A stretch of DNA of 60,000 nucleotides from Symbiodinium natans (GCA_905221605.1 CAJNDS010002115.1:315501-375500); one strand, 5' to 3'; positions 1 to 9,560 are shown, counted from the stretch's first letter. Numbers and translations are program-made. Notes: generated by a model from the sequence alone, not told the origin.

Positions 1-400
1 AGAGATGCCACCTCAAACCCCTGAAAACCCCCCGCTTTGCGGAGCCCTGGGACAATGTGCCGCCCCAAGTGTTCCCGCCCTTAACAAACACTCTCATCAG
101 ATGCATGAACGGAGAAAATGCTCAGTTCTTCTCGGACGACAAATGGGTCGAGACAGGGAGGGGGGGGGGGGGTAGGACGGCCCACTGCCACTGATAAGAA
201 GGAGCCCGTGTAGAGATGCCTCCCCTGCGCCCAGCAGGTCAAGTAGATGATGACGAAACGTTGCCTTGGGAACCTCTACCCTTAACCCTCAATCCTAGCC
301 CCTAAACCGGAACCCTACACTGCAGTAACCAAGACCATAAACTAACTTGCCAGTCAGGCACTCCGTGACTGTGGGTGCTTGCATGCTCTTTGTCCAGCCC

Positions 401-678
401 GGGTTAGGCCCACGAAACGAGCGCCAAGACTTGTGCCCCTGAGGAACTGCGAGGTGGTGGGAGGCCGGGAACAATGTTTGGGGTGACGCTGCCGTATTGG
501 GGTCGCATGTTCCTAGTCAGGGGAGAGTGCGCCACGCCTTTCTTCCCCCACCCCTCCCACCCAGGGTTAGGCCCACGAAACGAGCGCCTAGACCTGCGCC
601 CCTGAGGAATTGAGTGGTGGTGGGCGGCCGGGAACAATGTTTGGGGTGACGCTGCCGTATGGGGTCGCATGTTCCTAG
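401..678. repeat. Diverged direct duplication of about 115 bp
   Basis: A segment starting GGGTTAGGCCCACGAAACGA is present at 401-516 and again at 564-678. Both copies end in a GTCGCATGTTCCTAG-like stretch. They differ by scattered substitutions and small indels, so the duplication is not recent. No coding function is apparent. Confidence 0.8.
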
Positions 679-1000
679 CAGAAGCAAGGGACGGAGCAGA
701 GCCTGCAACATGAAAGGCCTCCGGCCGTGACCGCCGCCCGACCTGGAGACCTGTGTGGGTAAATAGGAGGGCTGGAGGCTGCCTGGTAAGCACGCGTGCA
801 CACGCCTACACACACGCGCGCACACCGCTGTGAATGCGAGCCGAGGTCGCAGACTTTCTCACTCTGTCATGACACATGCCTCCAATACAGTCCTGCCATT
901 GCCCAACAATGTAGCTTTGTCCTCTAGTATCAGCCATATGGGTCCCGTCGACAGTATGCCACTTGATGCATTGCAACGGCGAGACTGAGAGCTTGAGTGT

Positions 1001-1312
1001 GATGAGCATAGCCCAGACAGACATGAACGCTGCCACACTTCAGCGCTGCGAGCTTGCCCTTCGGAATGGTGCATCCGTGTAAGCCGCGTTCTGAGTTCGG
1101 GGGTCAGGAGTCTGGCTAAAGACTGGTCTTCAATGCATGTTGTCAATGCCTGAAGGGGGGCCGGACAGAAGAAGAGAGACTGCATGATGAGCTGCCAGAT
1201 GCTGCCAGATGAGGCGATGAGCACTGCCCAGACAAACCTGAACGCTGCCACAATTCAACGCAGGTGCAAGCTTCCCATTCGGAATGGAGAATCCGTGTAA
1301 GCCGCATTGTGA
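1001..1312. repeat. Diverged tandem duplication of about 95 bp
   Basis: The segment at 1001-1094 (beginning GATGAGCATAGCCCAGACAG) recurs at 1216-1312, ending in ATCCGTGTAAGCCGC in both. The flank at 829-850 also resembles the sequence following the second copy, so the duplicated unit is probably longer. Open frames here are short and unconvincing. Confidence 0.7.
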
Positions 1313-1882
1313 ATGCGGAGCCTGGGCGGCAGAAGAAGCGAGGGTCACAGGGCCTGCCAGGGGACAGAGTCTCCAGCAGGATCCTGTTGGAGAGTGGGAT
1401 AGACACCAAGGGACTGACGTCTGAGAGGTCGTGAGCAGTGAGATGAAGATGGGGGACAAGGGCTCATGAGAGCAGGCGCTGTGTCACCTAGAGGTACAGA
1501 CTTTGCTGCTATGAATAGGGTTTGCCGTCTCACAAGCTTGTGGTGGCCCTTCTTCCAGCTCGTGATGGTCCCGGTTTTGGTCCACTAGGATTTAAATCTG
1601 GGTATCTGTTTGCTAGTATATGTTTTCAGTGCAACCGGCGAGTGAGGTAGATGGGGAATGTCAGCACAGAACCGTTATAGTAGACAAACATGTAGTGTCA
1701 GATGGAACGAGAATGGTCAATGAACTGTCCTCGCAGCACGAGATTCCACCTCCACATGGTTCGTTGACCTACACTATTAATTTATCGCGTTTGGAGCTGC
1801 GCTTGAGTGGGAATCTGGCGGATTGTCATGGTGAGAACCTTCCAACCGAGTCCTTGCCTGCCTTGTGCGAGCGCGAGAGCCG
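1313..1882. other. Gene-free stretch, nothing recognised
   Basis: No open frame here has protein-like composition, and no inverted-repeat element or RNA gene was recognised. A short open frame from 1620 runs into the adjacent CCCTAAA array and is not regarded as a gene. Confidence 0.4.
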
Positions 1883-1967
1883 AAACCCTAAACCCTAAAC
1901 CCTAAACCCTAAACCCTAAACCCTAAACCCTAAACCCTAAACCCTAAACCCTAAACCCTAAACCCTA
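1883..1967. repeat. Telomere-like array (CCCTAAA)n
   Basis: About twelve nearly perfect CCCTAAA heptamers on the + strand. Single-copy sequence lies on both sides, so this is an interstitial array. Confidence 0.95.
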
Positions 1968-2439
1968 CCTTGAACTTGCTAATCTGCTATAGTGTAGCCA
2001 CAGATTCGGGGAAAGTAAGCAACTGACTTGGAGGTTTCACGCGCTGCCGGGGGCAAATTGCTGCATCGTGTTCCGTTGTTCTGATTATAGGCGCTGAGTG
2101 GGTAGTAACCCTTAACCTGGATCCACTTGTCTGTATGGAGAAGATGTGGTGTTCAGGGATCCTATAGGGAATCTACGGGGTGTTCGATGCCGCTCTGAGG
2201 TGGACGACGGGCTGACCTACTGCACAGATCCTGCTCCTTAGCTCCGGGGAGCTTGGGTGTGTTTTGTGGTTTAGGGACTTTGGGGTTTAGCCGTTAAATC
2301 ATTTTGGAATGAGCACGAAATTGAATTTTCAAGCGCTGTTGTCCGACACCAGTCTGATCTGTGAAGGCTCGGTATGACTACAACTATAGCGAGCGCTTCA
2401 GCTACAAGATGGCCGGGTGTGACTCTCGCCACGAAGATC

Positions 2440-2481
2440 ACTCTCTCTCTCTCTCTCGCCCTCTCTCTCTGTCTCTCGCTC
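2440..2481. repeat. (CT)n microsatellite
   Basis: Runs of CT interrupted by CGCC and GT. It creates an Arg/Glu-rich minus-strand open frame that is not a gene. Confidence 0.85.
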
Positions 2482-2509
2482 GGAGTCGAGAAGTTGTGAT
2501 ACAATGTGC

Positions 2510-3170
2510 ATGAGTCTTAGCTTTGAGTAGCTACTTGTATGGCCCGAGTATATCGACAGATCCCTGCGCATTCCGATACTTGGAGCCCCTACAGTAGGGG
2601 AAGCTGAGCCAGCAATCCTAGCCTAAGCCCTAAAGTACGAGCCTCACCGACACCCTCTCCTCCTAACAGAAGCGCCACTAAACCCAAAAGTTTCCTGGGT
2701 GGGCCCTTGGGACATTTTCTACTGTCCCTTCTTGGGTTCATCAGTTTTGCGCAAGAGTACATGGGGGTCTCTGAGTCAGGTTTCAGTTTGGGTGGATGCC
2801 CTGCAGGTGCAAGTGCACGCCCTACTCCCCCGCCGCCGCCCCTTCTGGTTTAAGTCTTAGAAGTCTTAGCATCGAAAGCGTCACAGCACATCGAGACAAC
2901 TCACCAAATCCTAAGATGAGATTGCTTAGATGTCTGAAGTCCTCTCGCCCTCAAGTATCGTTCAAGGTACTGTGCGCTTAGGTCCTTACAAAGGGGTACT
3001 CGGGCTTCAGGTGGGGATTTGAAAGTTTCAGGGGCTTCGGTTTTGGGGTTGTATCTGTTCTTGAACAGAAAGATTCCCTGATGTGCTCGGAGTCTGCCCT
3101 TCAAAATTTCGGGGGGAGGGGGATTTGCATATAGGGCTCCCAACCCATTTCCATGTAAACGCGTGTCTGC
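2510..3170. other. Non-coding stretch upstream of the 3.2 kb gene segment
   Basis: Contains scattered CCCTAA-like remnants but no clear repeat element or coding frame. It is probably intron or intergenic DNA leading to the AG at 3172-3173. Confidence 0.35.
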
Positions 3171-3173
3171 AAG

Positions 3174-3372
3174 GAACACCTGCCCTTCGGCGAAAGTTAC
3201 CTGAAGGGAGAGTCCAGCTTGTTTTTCCCGACGTCCGTTGACGACACGTACGTCCTGTCTCTCGGCGCTGCGTCATTGGTTTACAATGCATTGCGAACAT
3301 CACTGGCTGAAGCGTTTGAGCATGTGAGGTTCGTGGAGGGCCCCCCCATGGAGAATGTGCATGTTGAACCCA
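3174..3372 (+). CDS. Exon-like coding segment, unassigned protein
   Basis: An AG at 3172-3173 is followed by an open frame with protein-like composition, reading EHLPFGESYLKGESSLFFP and later DDTYVLSLGAASLVYNAL. The frame stays open to a stop at 3459-3461, but composition deteriorates after about 3372, so an exon end is likely near there. It lies just upstream of, and in a different frame from, the coding segment at 3406-4207, which may be the next exon of the same gene. I do not recognise the family. Confidence 0.4.
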
Positions 3373-3405
3373 ACGTTTCGAAGGCCCCAAGCACTTGCAA
3401 GCAAT

Positions 3406-4207
3406 CGAAGTCGGTGCCTACTGAGGACTTTCGGAGCCAAGAAATGCTTCGACTATGTTAATGCGTCCAATGTTGTGGAAGCAGACCTGCTTTGTCAGCA
3501 GGTCGGTGGCACCCTGTTTTATACTCGAACGCCGGTGTCTAGCGCAGGAGGGGTAGCGTGTGAGTGCCGAAGGCAACGCTCCTTCTTTGCTGCTTCGCCG
3601 GAGAAGCAACGATTCCTAGTGATGCATGGGTTCCTTGCAAGCAACATGGGAGTCTTCGGCAACGAGCGGATGCGCGGAAGCACCCGCTTCTCGTCCAATC
3701 AGCGAAGTTCCGATGGACGCTCCTGGCAGGATGTGCGGGATGAGGGGATCCTCACGGTCGTCCAAGATGACCAGGGCCAGGAGTGCCTTATTGGCGGCAC
3801 CTCGCGATTTTATCCCCACGAGTCCCGGCTGGGGATCGGTGCGACGATAGAGGAGTGGTTGCGGTGTGCAGGCGTGGACCTGGAGTGGTCTGATCCCGCG
3901 GTCGCCACCCAAGCCCACAGCGAGCCCCCGGTTGCGCGCCTGACGGGCCTGGAGTTGGCCATTGAACCTATATCCCCCTTGGGAATGATTTTTTTGTGTA
4001 TTTAAATCCCAGGAAAATATTTAAAAATATGATTCTTATTCAGGTTCTAAGGGGAGTATAGGAACTGGACTACCGAAATATCCACGGCGTGCACTTCAAC
4101 GGGGTCGTCTGCTTCGCCCGCGTGCGGGCCATGCAGCGCTGGAACGCGCGGCCAGTGCTCCACTACGACTACAGCCGAATCGACGGTGCCGAGCCTCGGC
4201 TGAACGC
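3406..4207 (+). CDS. Coding exons of an unassigned protein, split by an introner-like element
   Basis: The frame open to 4005 contains DDQGQECLIGGTSRFYP, then IEEWLRCAGVDLEWSDP and RLTGLELAIE. At 3964 it runs into a short inverted-repeat element and soon reaches a stop. If 3964-4061 is removed, the frame continues directly as ELDYRNIHGVHFNGVVCF and VRAMQRWNARPVLHYDYSRI, reaching about 4207, where GCAAGC could be a GC-type donor. The coding sequence therefore predates the insertion or is spliced around it. The order of a WL.CAGVDL motif followed by TGLEL...DYRN faintly recalls the extracellular region before the first membrane span of polycystin-like channels. That is a weak impression only and the function is unknown. 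Another possible exon follows at about 4624-4698. Confidence 0.55.
3968..4061. mobile_element. Family I inverted-repeat element, introner-like, in a coding exon
   Basis: The 94-bp element begins CTATATCCCCCTTGGGAA and ends TTCTAAGGGGAGTATAG, which are imperfect terminal inverted repeats. It is flanked by GAAC at 3964-3967 and 4062-4065, a 4-bp target duplication. The interior is AT-rich. The interval 3964-4061 begins GA and ends AG, with G next, matching the GA-AG non-canonical introns known in dinoflagellates. A second copy lies at 20154-20262. Confidence 0.8.
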
Positions 4208-4407
4208 AAGCCCTGGAGCCAAACCCACAAACCAGTTAGACCAAAGATGCAAAAAACAACGCCTCAAGAAGCTGATGAAGGTTTTAATTTTCCGAGGCTG
4301 TGTATGATTCGGTCCTGAGTGTAGCAGGCCTTCACACCTTGAAGGTGTGGCGCATTAAGGGGCTGTTTTTCTTCCTACATTTGCCGCCACCAAGGCACCC
4401 TGTAACT

Positions 4408-4613
4408 TACTGTTGGCTAGCAGGGAATGAGGGAATTTGGGCCCTAGACCCAAAAACCAACCCACAACCACACCACCGGGGGGGGGGGGAACCATTGGAG
4501 GGGGGGAGGGGGCCCGCCGCACCCTGATCATGTATATATATATATATATATATGCCCTTTAAGGGGTTATTATAGGGTGCCTCATTCCCCCATTCCCCGC
4601 TAACCAACAGTAG
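4408..4613. mobile_element. Family G inverted-repeat element with internal TA and G runs
   Basis: The terminal repeats read TACTGTTGGCTAGCAGGGAA on the left and, as reverse complement, TACTGTTGGTTAGCGGGGAA on the right. The interior holds a G run at 4481-4489 and a TA dinucleotide run at 4531-4552. No clear target duplication was found. A shorter relative lies at 50866-50934. Confidence 0.75.
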
Positions 4614-4698
4614 GTGCCCCTCAGCAAAGGAGTCTGCCTATCGGGCGCGGCATCAGCGTGGCGTGGAAGTCCGCTTCGCCGTCCAGGGCCACGTGTCC

Positions 4699-4852
4699 GT
4701 TTAGGGTTTAGGGTTTAGGGTTTAGGGTTTAGGGTTTAGGGTTTAGGGTTTAGGGTTAGGGTTTAGGGTTTAGGGTTTAGGGTTTAGGGTTTAGGGTTTA
4801 GGGTTTAGGGTTTAGGGTTTAGGGTTTAGGGTTTAGGGTTTAGGGTTTAGGG
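4699..4852. repeat. Telomere-like array (TTTAGGG)n
   Basis: About 22 heptamers on the + strand with one TTAGGG hexamer slip near 4756. It is the longest uninterrupted heptamer array in the window. Confidence 0.95.
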
Positions 4853-5162
4853 GCTTCCGGTTGTCTTGAAGGCTTTTGTAGGGTGGAAGGCGTCGACCTT
4901 TTACTTCTATGGGGCTGCGGTGGGCTGCTGCAGTTCCGGCATCGAGGTCCCAAAACTTCTCGCGCAAAGCGGCTACCGTGGGCTAGCGGCTACCCCCTAG
5001 GTTTGAAGGAATTTGTTAGGCAGAAACGTAGTATTGATGTGAAGGGATTTCGGAAGTCATTCTCAACGGGTTGTCCCAAGCAACTGCCCCTTCGCAGTCA
5101 TTCAGGCCGGGTAGCTCAGTCTTGTGCGGTTAGTCCGCGTGCGTATGCACGCGCTTGTCAGA

Positions 5163-5255
5163 CCCTAAACCCTAAACCCTAAACTTAGGCCCTAAACCCT
5201 AAACCCTAAACCCTAAACCCTAAACCCTAAACCCTAAACCCTAAACCCTAAACCC
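5163..5255. repeat. Telomere-like array (CCCTAAA)n
   Basis: Opposite in orientation to the array at 4699-4852. One CTTAGGC interruption lies near 5185. Confidence 0.95.
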
Positions 5256-5320
5256 GCGGTCACACTGCCCCTCCTGAGATCCTTGCGTAGCAAGACCCTC
5301 GGGGATGGCGCGGCACAGAG

Positions 5321-5345
5321 ACAGAGAGAGAGAGAGAGAGAGAGA
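5321..5345. repeat. (GA)n microsatellite
   Basis: About twelve AG dinucleotides, followed at once by two CCCTAA units. Confidence 0.85.
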
Positions 5346-5349
5346 AACC

Positions 5350-6085
5350 CTAACCCTAATACAAATGCCTGTCGGCAAGATTGCACAGAGGAAAAATCGA
5401 TTTCCTGGACTTCACCTTGCTGACCACGGCAATTTCGAACATCTTGCGCCTTGGCCCTTGGCCCCCCAAAGGTGTTCACCTTCTGGTACGGATTTATGGG
5501 CTCTTCGGATAGACTCTCCACTCCAAACCTGCAGAGGCTCGATCCTATGAGTCGGTTGATAACTTGAGAAAACCCCCCCCCCTCCCCAAAACGACACAAA
5601 GAAGCTCGGTACTTGGGGGTCCAAACCGGTAAAACCGGAGGATTTCTGCTTGGGTCGAGGCACTGTGAGATTTAGCCTTGCAGCTTCTGGGCCGGATGTC
5701 GTTGTAGAGTGTCAGACCGTGTGTCATGGGTGATTTTTACATAGGGTTGGTTTCGCAACTTCGGGCTCTCGCTCCTAAAATTCTGAGCCCTAAGCTTGAG
5801 CAAGGACCCCCCTAAACCCTAAACCTTAAACCTTACTGGCATTCCCGATAGCAGGAGCCGAGCCCTGGATGGCTAAGCTCAAGAACGCTAGACCCCGTAA
5901 GCCCTCAAGAATCCGGAATTCCCGGCCGTCGTACAAACCGCCCACTCGTCATGCGCCTCTCCTAAGCCCAGGCCTTGTAGGCACATGACATTCCAGTGGC
6001 TTCGGGTTTGGGACCGATAGGCCCGCCACCAACTCTTCAACCCTAAGGTCTGTGGGTTTGCACAATACTTGGAATTTAAGGCGAC
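5350..6085. other. Stretch without a recognised gene
   Basis: Several overlapping open frames on both strands exist, but none has a recognisable motif. CCCTAAA remnants occur near 5813-5835. Confidence 0.35.
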
Positions 6086-6169
6086 TCTAGGGTTTAGGGT
6101 TAGGGTTTAGGGTTTAGGGCCTAGGGTTTAGGGTTTAGGGTTTAGGGTTTAGGGTTTAGGGTTTAGGGT
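6086..6169. repeat. Telomere-like array (TTTAGGG)n
   Basis: Heptamers with a hexamer and a CCTAGGG variant. It directly abuts the exon-like segment at 6172-6290. Confidence 0.9.
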
Positions 6170-6171
6170 AG

Positions 6172-6290
6172 GAGACGGCTCCTGCGCCCCGGTCGAACTG
6201 CAGGAGCCTCTTAACCATCCTGCCCACGCTGGTCATTAGCCTCGTCGCCGTGAACTTCCTAGGCCTTCCGGATGCACCACCCCACGAAAG
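6172..6290 (+). CDS. Exon-like segment with a membrane-span-like stretch
   Basis: The sequence TTTAGGGTAG|GAG at the end of the preceding array resembles a dinoflagellate AG|G acceptor. The open frame then reads SNCRSLLTILPTLVISLVAV, a hydrophobic stretch long enough for a membrane span, and NFLGLPDAPPHE. It ends where the next TTTAGGG array begins at 6291. The other two frames are less protein-like. The family is unknown. Confidence 0.4.
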
Positions 6291-6327
6291 GTTTAGGGTT
6301 TAGGGTTTAAGGTTCAGGGTTTAGGGT
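6291..6327. repeat. Short degenerate telomere-like array
   Basis: Five units, including TTTAAGG and TTCAGGG variants. Confidence 0.85.
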
Positions 6328-6395
6328 AGCTGGGTCGTGTAGGGGAGGCACGGTGTATCGGAGATGGAGAGTCGCAGATATACTATGGGCAAAAG

Positions 6396-6592
6396 ACCCT
6401 AGACCCTAAACCCGGTTAGACTAGGGTTTAGGGTTTAGGGGTTTAGGGGTTTAGGGGTTTAGGGGTTTAGGGGTTTAGGGGTTTAGGGGTTTAGGGGTTT
6501 AGGGGTTTAGGGGTTTAGGGGTTTAGGGGTTTAGGGGTTTAGGGGTTTAGGGGTTTAGGGGTTTAGGGGTTTAGGGTTTAGGGTTCAGGGTT
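6396..6592. repeat. Inverted telomere-like junction and TTTAGGGG octamer array
   Basis: Two or three CCCTAGA/CCCTAAA units (6396-6413), a short CGGTTAGACT spacer, then TTTAGGG units that become a homogeneous run of about 18 TTTAGGGG octamers, returning to heptamers near 6570. The octamer has its extra base in the G run. Confidence 0.9.
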
Positions 6593-6619
6593 CAAGGAGT
6601 CTGAAGTCTAGTGCCACAA

Positions 6620-6733
6620 GCGCTGTCTCACATCTTTGGTGCCATGCTTTCGTTCGGACTCTCCCTGAACGAGTTGCAAGCCACCTTCCGTCAAGCAGAA
6701 ACTGTCGAGCAACTGATGTCTCCGAGCACACCC
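6620..6733 (+). CDS. Exon-like segment between telomere-like arrays
   Basis: An open frame of about 38 codons reads ALSHIFGAMLSFGLSLNELQ and then ATFRQAETVEQLMSPST. Its composition is strongly protein-like and it sits tightly between the octamer array and the CCCTAAA array that starts at 6731. The family is not recognised. It is probably a middle exon of an unknown gene. Confidence 0.45.
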
Positions 6734-6769
6734 TAAACCCTAAACCCTAAACCCTAAACCCTAAACCCG
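6731..6769. repeat. Short telomere-like array (CCCTAAA)n
   Basis: Five perfect CCCTAAA units. Confidence 0.9.
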
Positions 6770-7629
6770 ATCTAGATTTGCTCATCTTGGAGTCTGCTTC
6801 ATCCCATGTTGCAAGAAGAAACCTTCGGTTGGGATGGAACCATGCTAAACTGCAGCTTGAGCTGAGCATTGATCGTATGAAGAGACCTCAAGCATGCCGA
6901 GGGTTACTCCGCACAAGCTCGTTGAGAATCCGCTTCTCAAAGTGACTGTGCCTGTGTTATCAATATGCTTGCGGGCGGCAGAGTTGTTGAGCTTTGCAAG
7001 CAGTATGTGGGAACTCGGCCAGGCCCGCTTTCCAACATCTTCTACGCCGCCATGGAGATTAAAGTCAACGTGATTTGGCCTGAACACTGTTCTGGGTGTT
7101 GTGCCATGTAGTTGTAGACTCGTACTTGGGATCTTGTCATAAAACAGAGTCATCTGTGGCCGGGTTATCTTTTAACTCCTGAGAGAGCGCGCAAACACAC
7201 AAAGCATATCCCGGCGGGCTGTTTACTTCCGAAATATTCCATTTCATGCCGTTTGGTTCTTGCAATCACTTCGGTGCTGTGGCACAGGCCATGGGCGAAA
7301 TTGAGCCATCTATGGTTGCATTGTGGGGCATGTCTTGCAGTTTCGTTTCTGTTTTGGTGTTGCATGGCCTTTTCGTTTCGTTTTTTTGATACGTTGACAC
7401 GATCTGCTGGTGTGCTGGTGTGTTTTGTCAGTTTTGCGACAAATTTTCTATAATATGGCTGGTAGTTCAGAGCACTTTTTGGAAGGCTGACGTTGTGTTT
7501 GGAATGTTCATAGCTTTATTTTCGGAGTTGAAAAAACAAGCCAGCAGCTAACCTACCTCTTCATACCGTGGGGTATACTGAAGCAAGCTTGCACCCCCCC
7601 GGAATATGTAGATAGACACACCCGCAGAC
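6770..7629. other. Stretch without a recognised gene
   Basis: Open frames on both strands are short and lack motifs. The segment near 7230-7450 is T-rich. Confidence 0.35.
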
Positions 7630-7935
7630 ATGATTTGCTTGCCGAAAGAGTTTTCAGGGAGCAAATGTCCTTACACGTTCTGTGCTTACATGCTTTTCAA
7701 GGTGCATGTTGCACGCGAACAGCCCGGCCCCTATATTTCCAACCGTGACGGTCACCGAGAATTGTGTGAAATTGTACAACAGGTGGCTCAAGACTGCCGA
7801 TCGATGATCACCCGCCTCATGACCAGCGAGGCCTTTCCTCGAACGGTTGGCGTGCAGCAAGTACTGAAAGATCCCCAAACCCTAAACCCAAATGGTTGTG
7901 GGCTTCAGCAGCTTCAGCTTTCAGAGCTCAGGTAG
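7630..7935 (+). CDS. Unclassified small open frame, doubtful
   Basis: A frame of 101 codons starts at an ATG and reads through VHVAREQPGPYISNRDGHRE and IVQQVAQDCRSMITRLMTSE, then enters CCCTAAA-derived sequence coding for DPQTLNPNG. The central part is plausible protein, while the end is repeat-derived. No family or splice signal supports it. Confidence 0.2.
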   Translation: MICLPKEFSGSKCPYTFCAYMLFKVHVAREQPGPYISNRDGHRELCEIVQQVAQDCRSMITRLMTSEAFPRTVGVQQVLKDPQTLNPNGCGLQQLQLSELR

Positions 7936-8020
7936 GCGGGGGTCCCAGAAACCTTAAGTGCCCTAAACCTTAAGTGCCCTAAACCCCAGAACCTCCTAAG
8001 TTTCGGAGTGTTCAGGGGGT

Positions 8021-8163
8021 GGGGTTTAGGGTTTAGGGTTTAGGGTTTAAGGGGTTTAAGGGGTTTAAGGGGTTTAGGGGTTTAGGGGTTTAGGGGTTTA
8101 GGGGTTTAGGGGTTTAGGGGTTTAGGGGTTTAGGGGTTTAGGGGTTTAGGGGTTTAGGGTTTA
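8021..8163. repeat. Telomere-like array with heptamer, TTTAAGGGG and TTTAGGGG variants
   Basis: Three TTTAGGG units, three TTTAAGGGG nonamers, then about eleven TTTAGGGG octamers. Variants occur in blocks, which suggests local tandem expansion of each. Confidence 0.9.
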
Positions 8164-8280
8164 CGAGCTCGAAATGTCAGACTTCAAAGGGGCCGGGCTT
8201 CTCTCAAATGACAATCAAAGTTCGTGGGGGCTTCTTTGAAGCGTGGAAGCTAAAGCATCCAAAGCCTGCAAAAAGGTCAG

Positions 8281-8321
8281 GGGGTTTAGGGTTTAGGGTT
8301 TTAGGGTTTAGGGTTTAGGGT
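8281..8321. repeat. Short telomere-like array
   Basis: Five TTTAGGG units with one extra T. An A-rich GCAAAAAGG lies just upstream. Confidence 0.85.
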
Positions 8322-8701
8322 GACAATATTTTGCAACCTACAACGCCACCCCCTGAGACCCCTTAAAGCCCCGGAGACCGACCCCGCATGCTAGAAGAGA
8401 CCCGTACATCCTATGCGGCCCTATACGCTGAAAAAAGCACATAAGAGCAAGAACAATATCAAAAACAGTCGATCTCATGAATACGGAAAAAAGTAAGGCA
8501 TCTGATAAGAAATGGCAAAAAGTCGAAGAAGCCCCCCCCTATGGATGCGTCTTTGTGTTGTGCTGGTGTTCAAAGGCCCACGGCAGAGGAGAGCGGTTTT
8601 TTGTGGGAGTTTCTTGGGGTCAGACAGTACGGTCTATGATTACTATGATTGCTATTGCCACTCACTCTGACTCTTGTTGCTAGATGCCTCTATAAGTAAG
8701 A

Positions 8702-8814
8702 TTTGGGATGTTTCCCCCCTGACACTAGCAGCCCTTCATAAGGATTCTAGTACCCCCTATTACAACCCTATACCCCAAACCCTAAACCCCTATCAAGTAT
8801 GGGGGAACATGCCA
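8702..8814. mobile_element. Family A inverted-repeat element with a telomere-like segment inside
   Basis: The left end reads TTGGGATGTTTCCCCCC and the right end GGGGGAACATGCCA. The centre keeps the TCTAGTACCCCCTATTA core. The right arm, which in other copies reads AAGGACTGTTAGTATAAG, is replaced by CCCCAAACCCTAAACCCC. Confidence 0.7.
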
Positions 8815-8860
8815 ACTTTTATAGCAAGACGAGTTTGATAGGACCCAGGTTCCCATGAAA

Positions 8861-8953
8861 AGGGTTTAGGGTTTAGGGTTTAGGGTTTAGGGTTTAGGGT
8901 GCTGACTTACAGAGTCTGGGTTCAAAAGAAGGGTTTAGGGTTTAGGGTTTAGT
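8861..8953. repeat. Two telomere-like arrays separated by a 31-bp linker
   Basis: TTTAGGG units at 8863-8900 and 8932-8952. Each array follows an A-rich stretch (ATGAAAA; TTCAAAAGAA). The linker motif CAGAGTCTG at 8910-8918 recurs in the same context at 16685-16693. Confidence 0.85.
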
Positions 8954-8981
8954 TGCAGTCTCAGGCGGCCTTCGAGGATCT

Positions 8982-9246
8982 GTGCAACAAGCAGGCAGGG
9001 TCAGGGTCATTGTCGGAGCCTGGGTCCCATCGTAATCATCTTACTACACAAGCCAAGAATAATAATAGTAATAGTAGTAGTAATAGTAATAGTAATAGTA
9101 ATAGTAATAGTAATAGTAATAGTAATAGTAATAGTAGTAGTGATAGTAGTAATAATAATAGTAATCATAGTAATAATAGTGATAATCATCACAAATGGTC
9201 CTTAGTAGGGATTACAATCGGCGGTCGGGGTGCAACAAGCAGGCAG
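8982..9246. repeat. AATAGT microsatellite bracketed by a 17-bp direct repeat
   Basis: GTGCAACAAGCAGGCAG occurs at 8982-8998 and 9230-9246. Between them lies a long AAT/AGT trinucleotide-hexanucleotide run at about 9058-9180, which reads as poly Asn-Ser in one frame. It looks like an insertion with a target duplication into a possibly coding sequence. The Asn-Ser frame is a repeat artefact. Confidence 0.8.
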
Positions 9247-9372
9247 CGTAGGAGCGGAAGTTTGCCCACCCGCTGCGTCCCAAGCCCGAAGAAAACATAC
9301 CCTTAAGACTCCTTGGTTTCGGGTTTAGGGTCTTTAGGGTTCTCAGGATTTTTCGGGATTTAATCTTTTTTT

Positions 9373-9432
9373 GGGGGCGGGGGGGGGGGGGGGTTTGGGG
9401 TTTTCGGGTTTTAGGGTTTTCGGGTTTGGGGT
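9373..9432. repeat. G run and degenerate telomere-like units
   Basis: About 18 G residues interrupted by one C, followed by GGTTTTCGGGTTTTAGGG variants. Confidence 0.8.
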
Positions 9433-9445
9433 TGAAACACTCCTT

Positions 9446-9560
9446 GAAACGCCTTGTGCCTCCAAGTCTGCGGCCCCCTCACAGGGCGGCGGCCAGACTG
9501 CGGAAAACAAGTTCACCAAAGGCTGCCTGGATTGCATCCAGCGCATGGTTTATGGCGTAA
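9446..9560 (+). CDS. Exon-like segment, unassigned
   Basis: The open frame reads CASKSAAPSQGGGQTAENKF then TKGCLDCIQRMVYG, with protein-like composition. It ends near GGCGTAAG, where a GT donor is possible. Upstream is the degenerate telomere-like stretch. The family is unknown. Confidence 0.4.

Noticed and set aside
4699-4852. True chromosome end
   Set aside because: The array is short and has single-copy and coding-like sequence on both sides, as do dozens of similar arrays in both orientations.
5105-5165. GGCCGGGTAGCTCAGT resembles the start of a tRNA
   Set aside because: No matching acceptor arm, anticodon stem or T-arm consensus follows, and the segment runs into CCCTAAA units.
7785-7795. 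TGGCTCAAG as a possible second spliced-leader relict
   Set aside because: Only nine bases match the leader and no gene start follows.
8953-9306. Asn-Ser-rich protein frame
   Set aside because: The Asn-Ser part is the AATAGT microsatellite inserted between 17-bp repeats.
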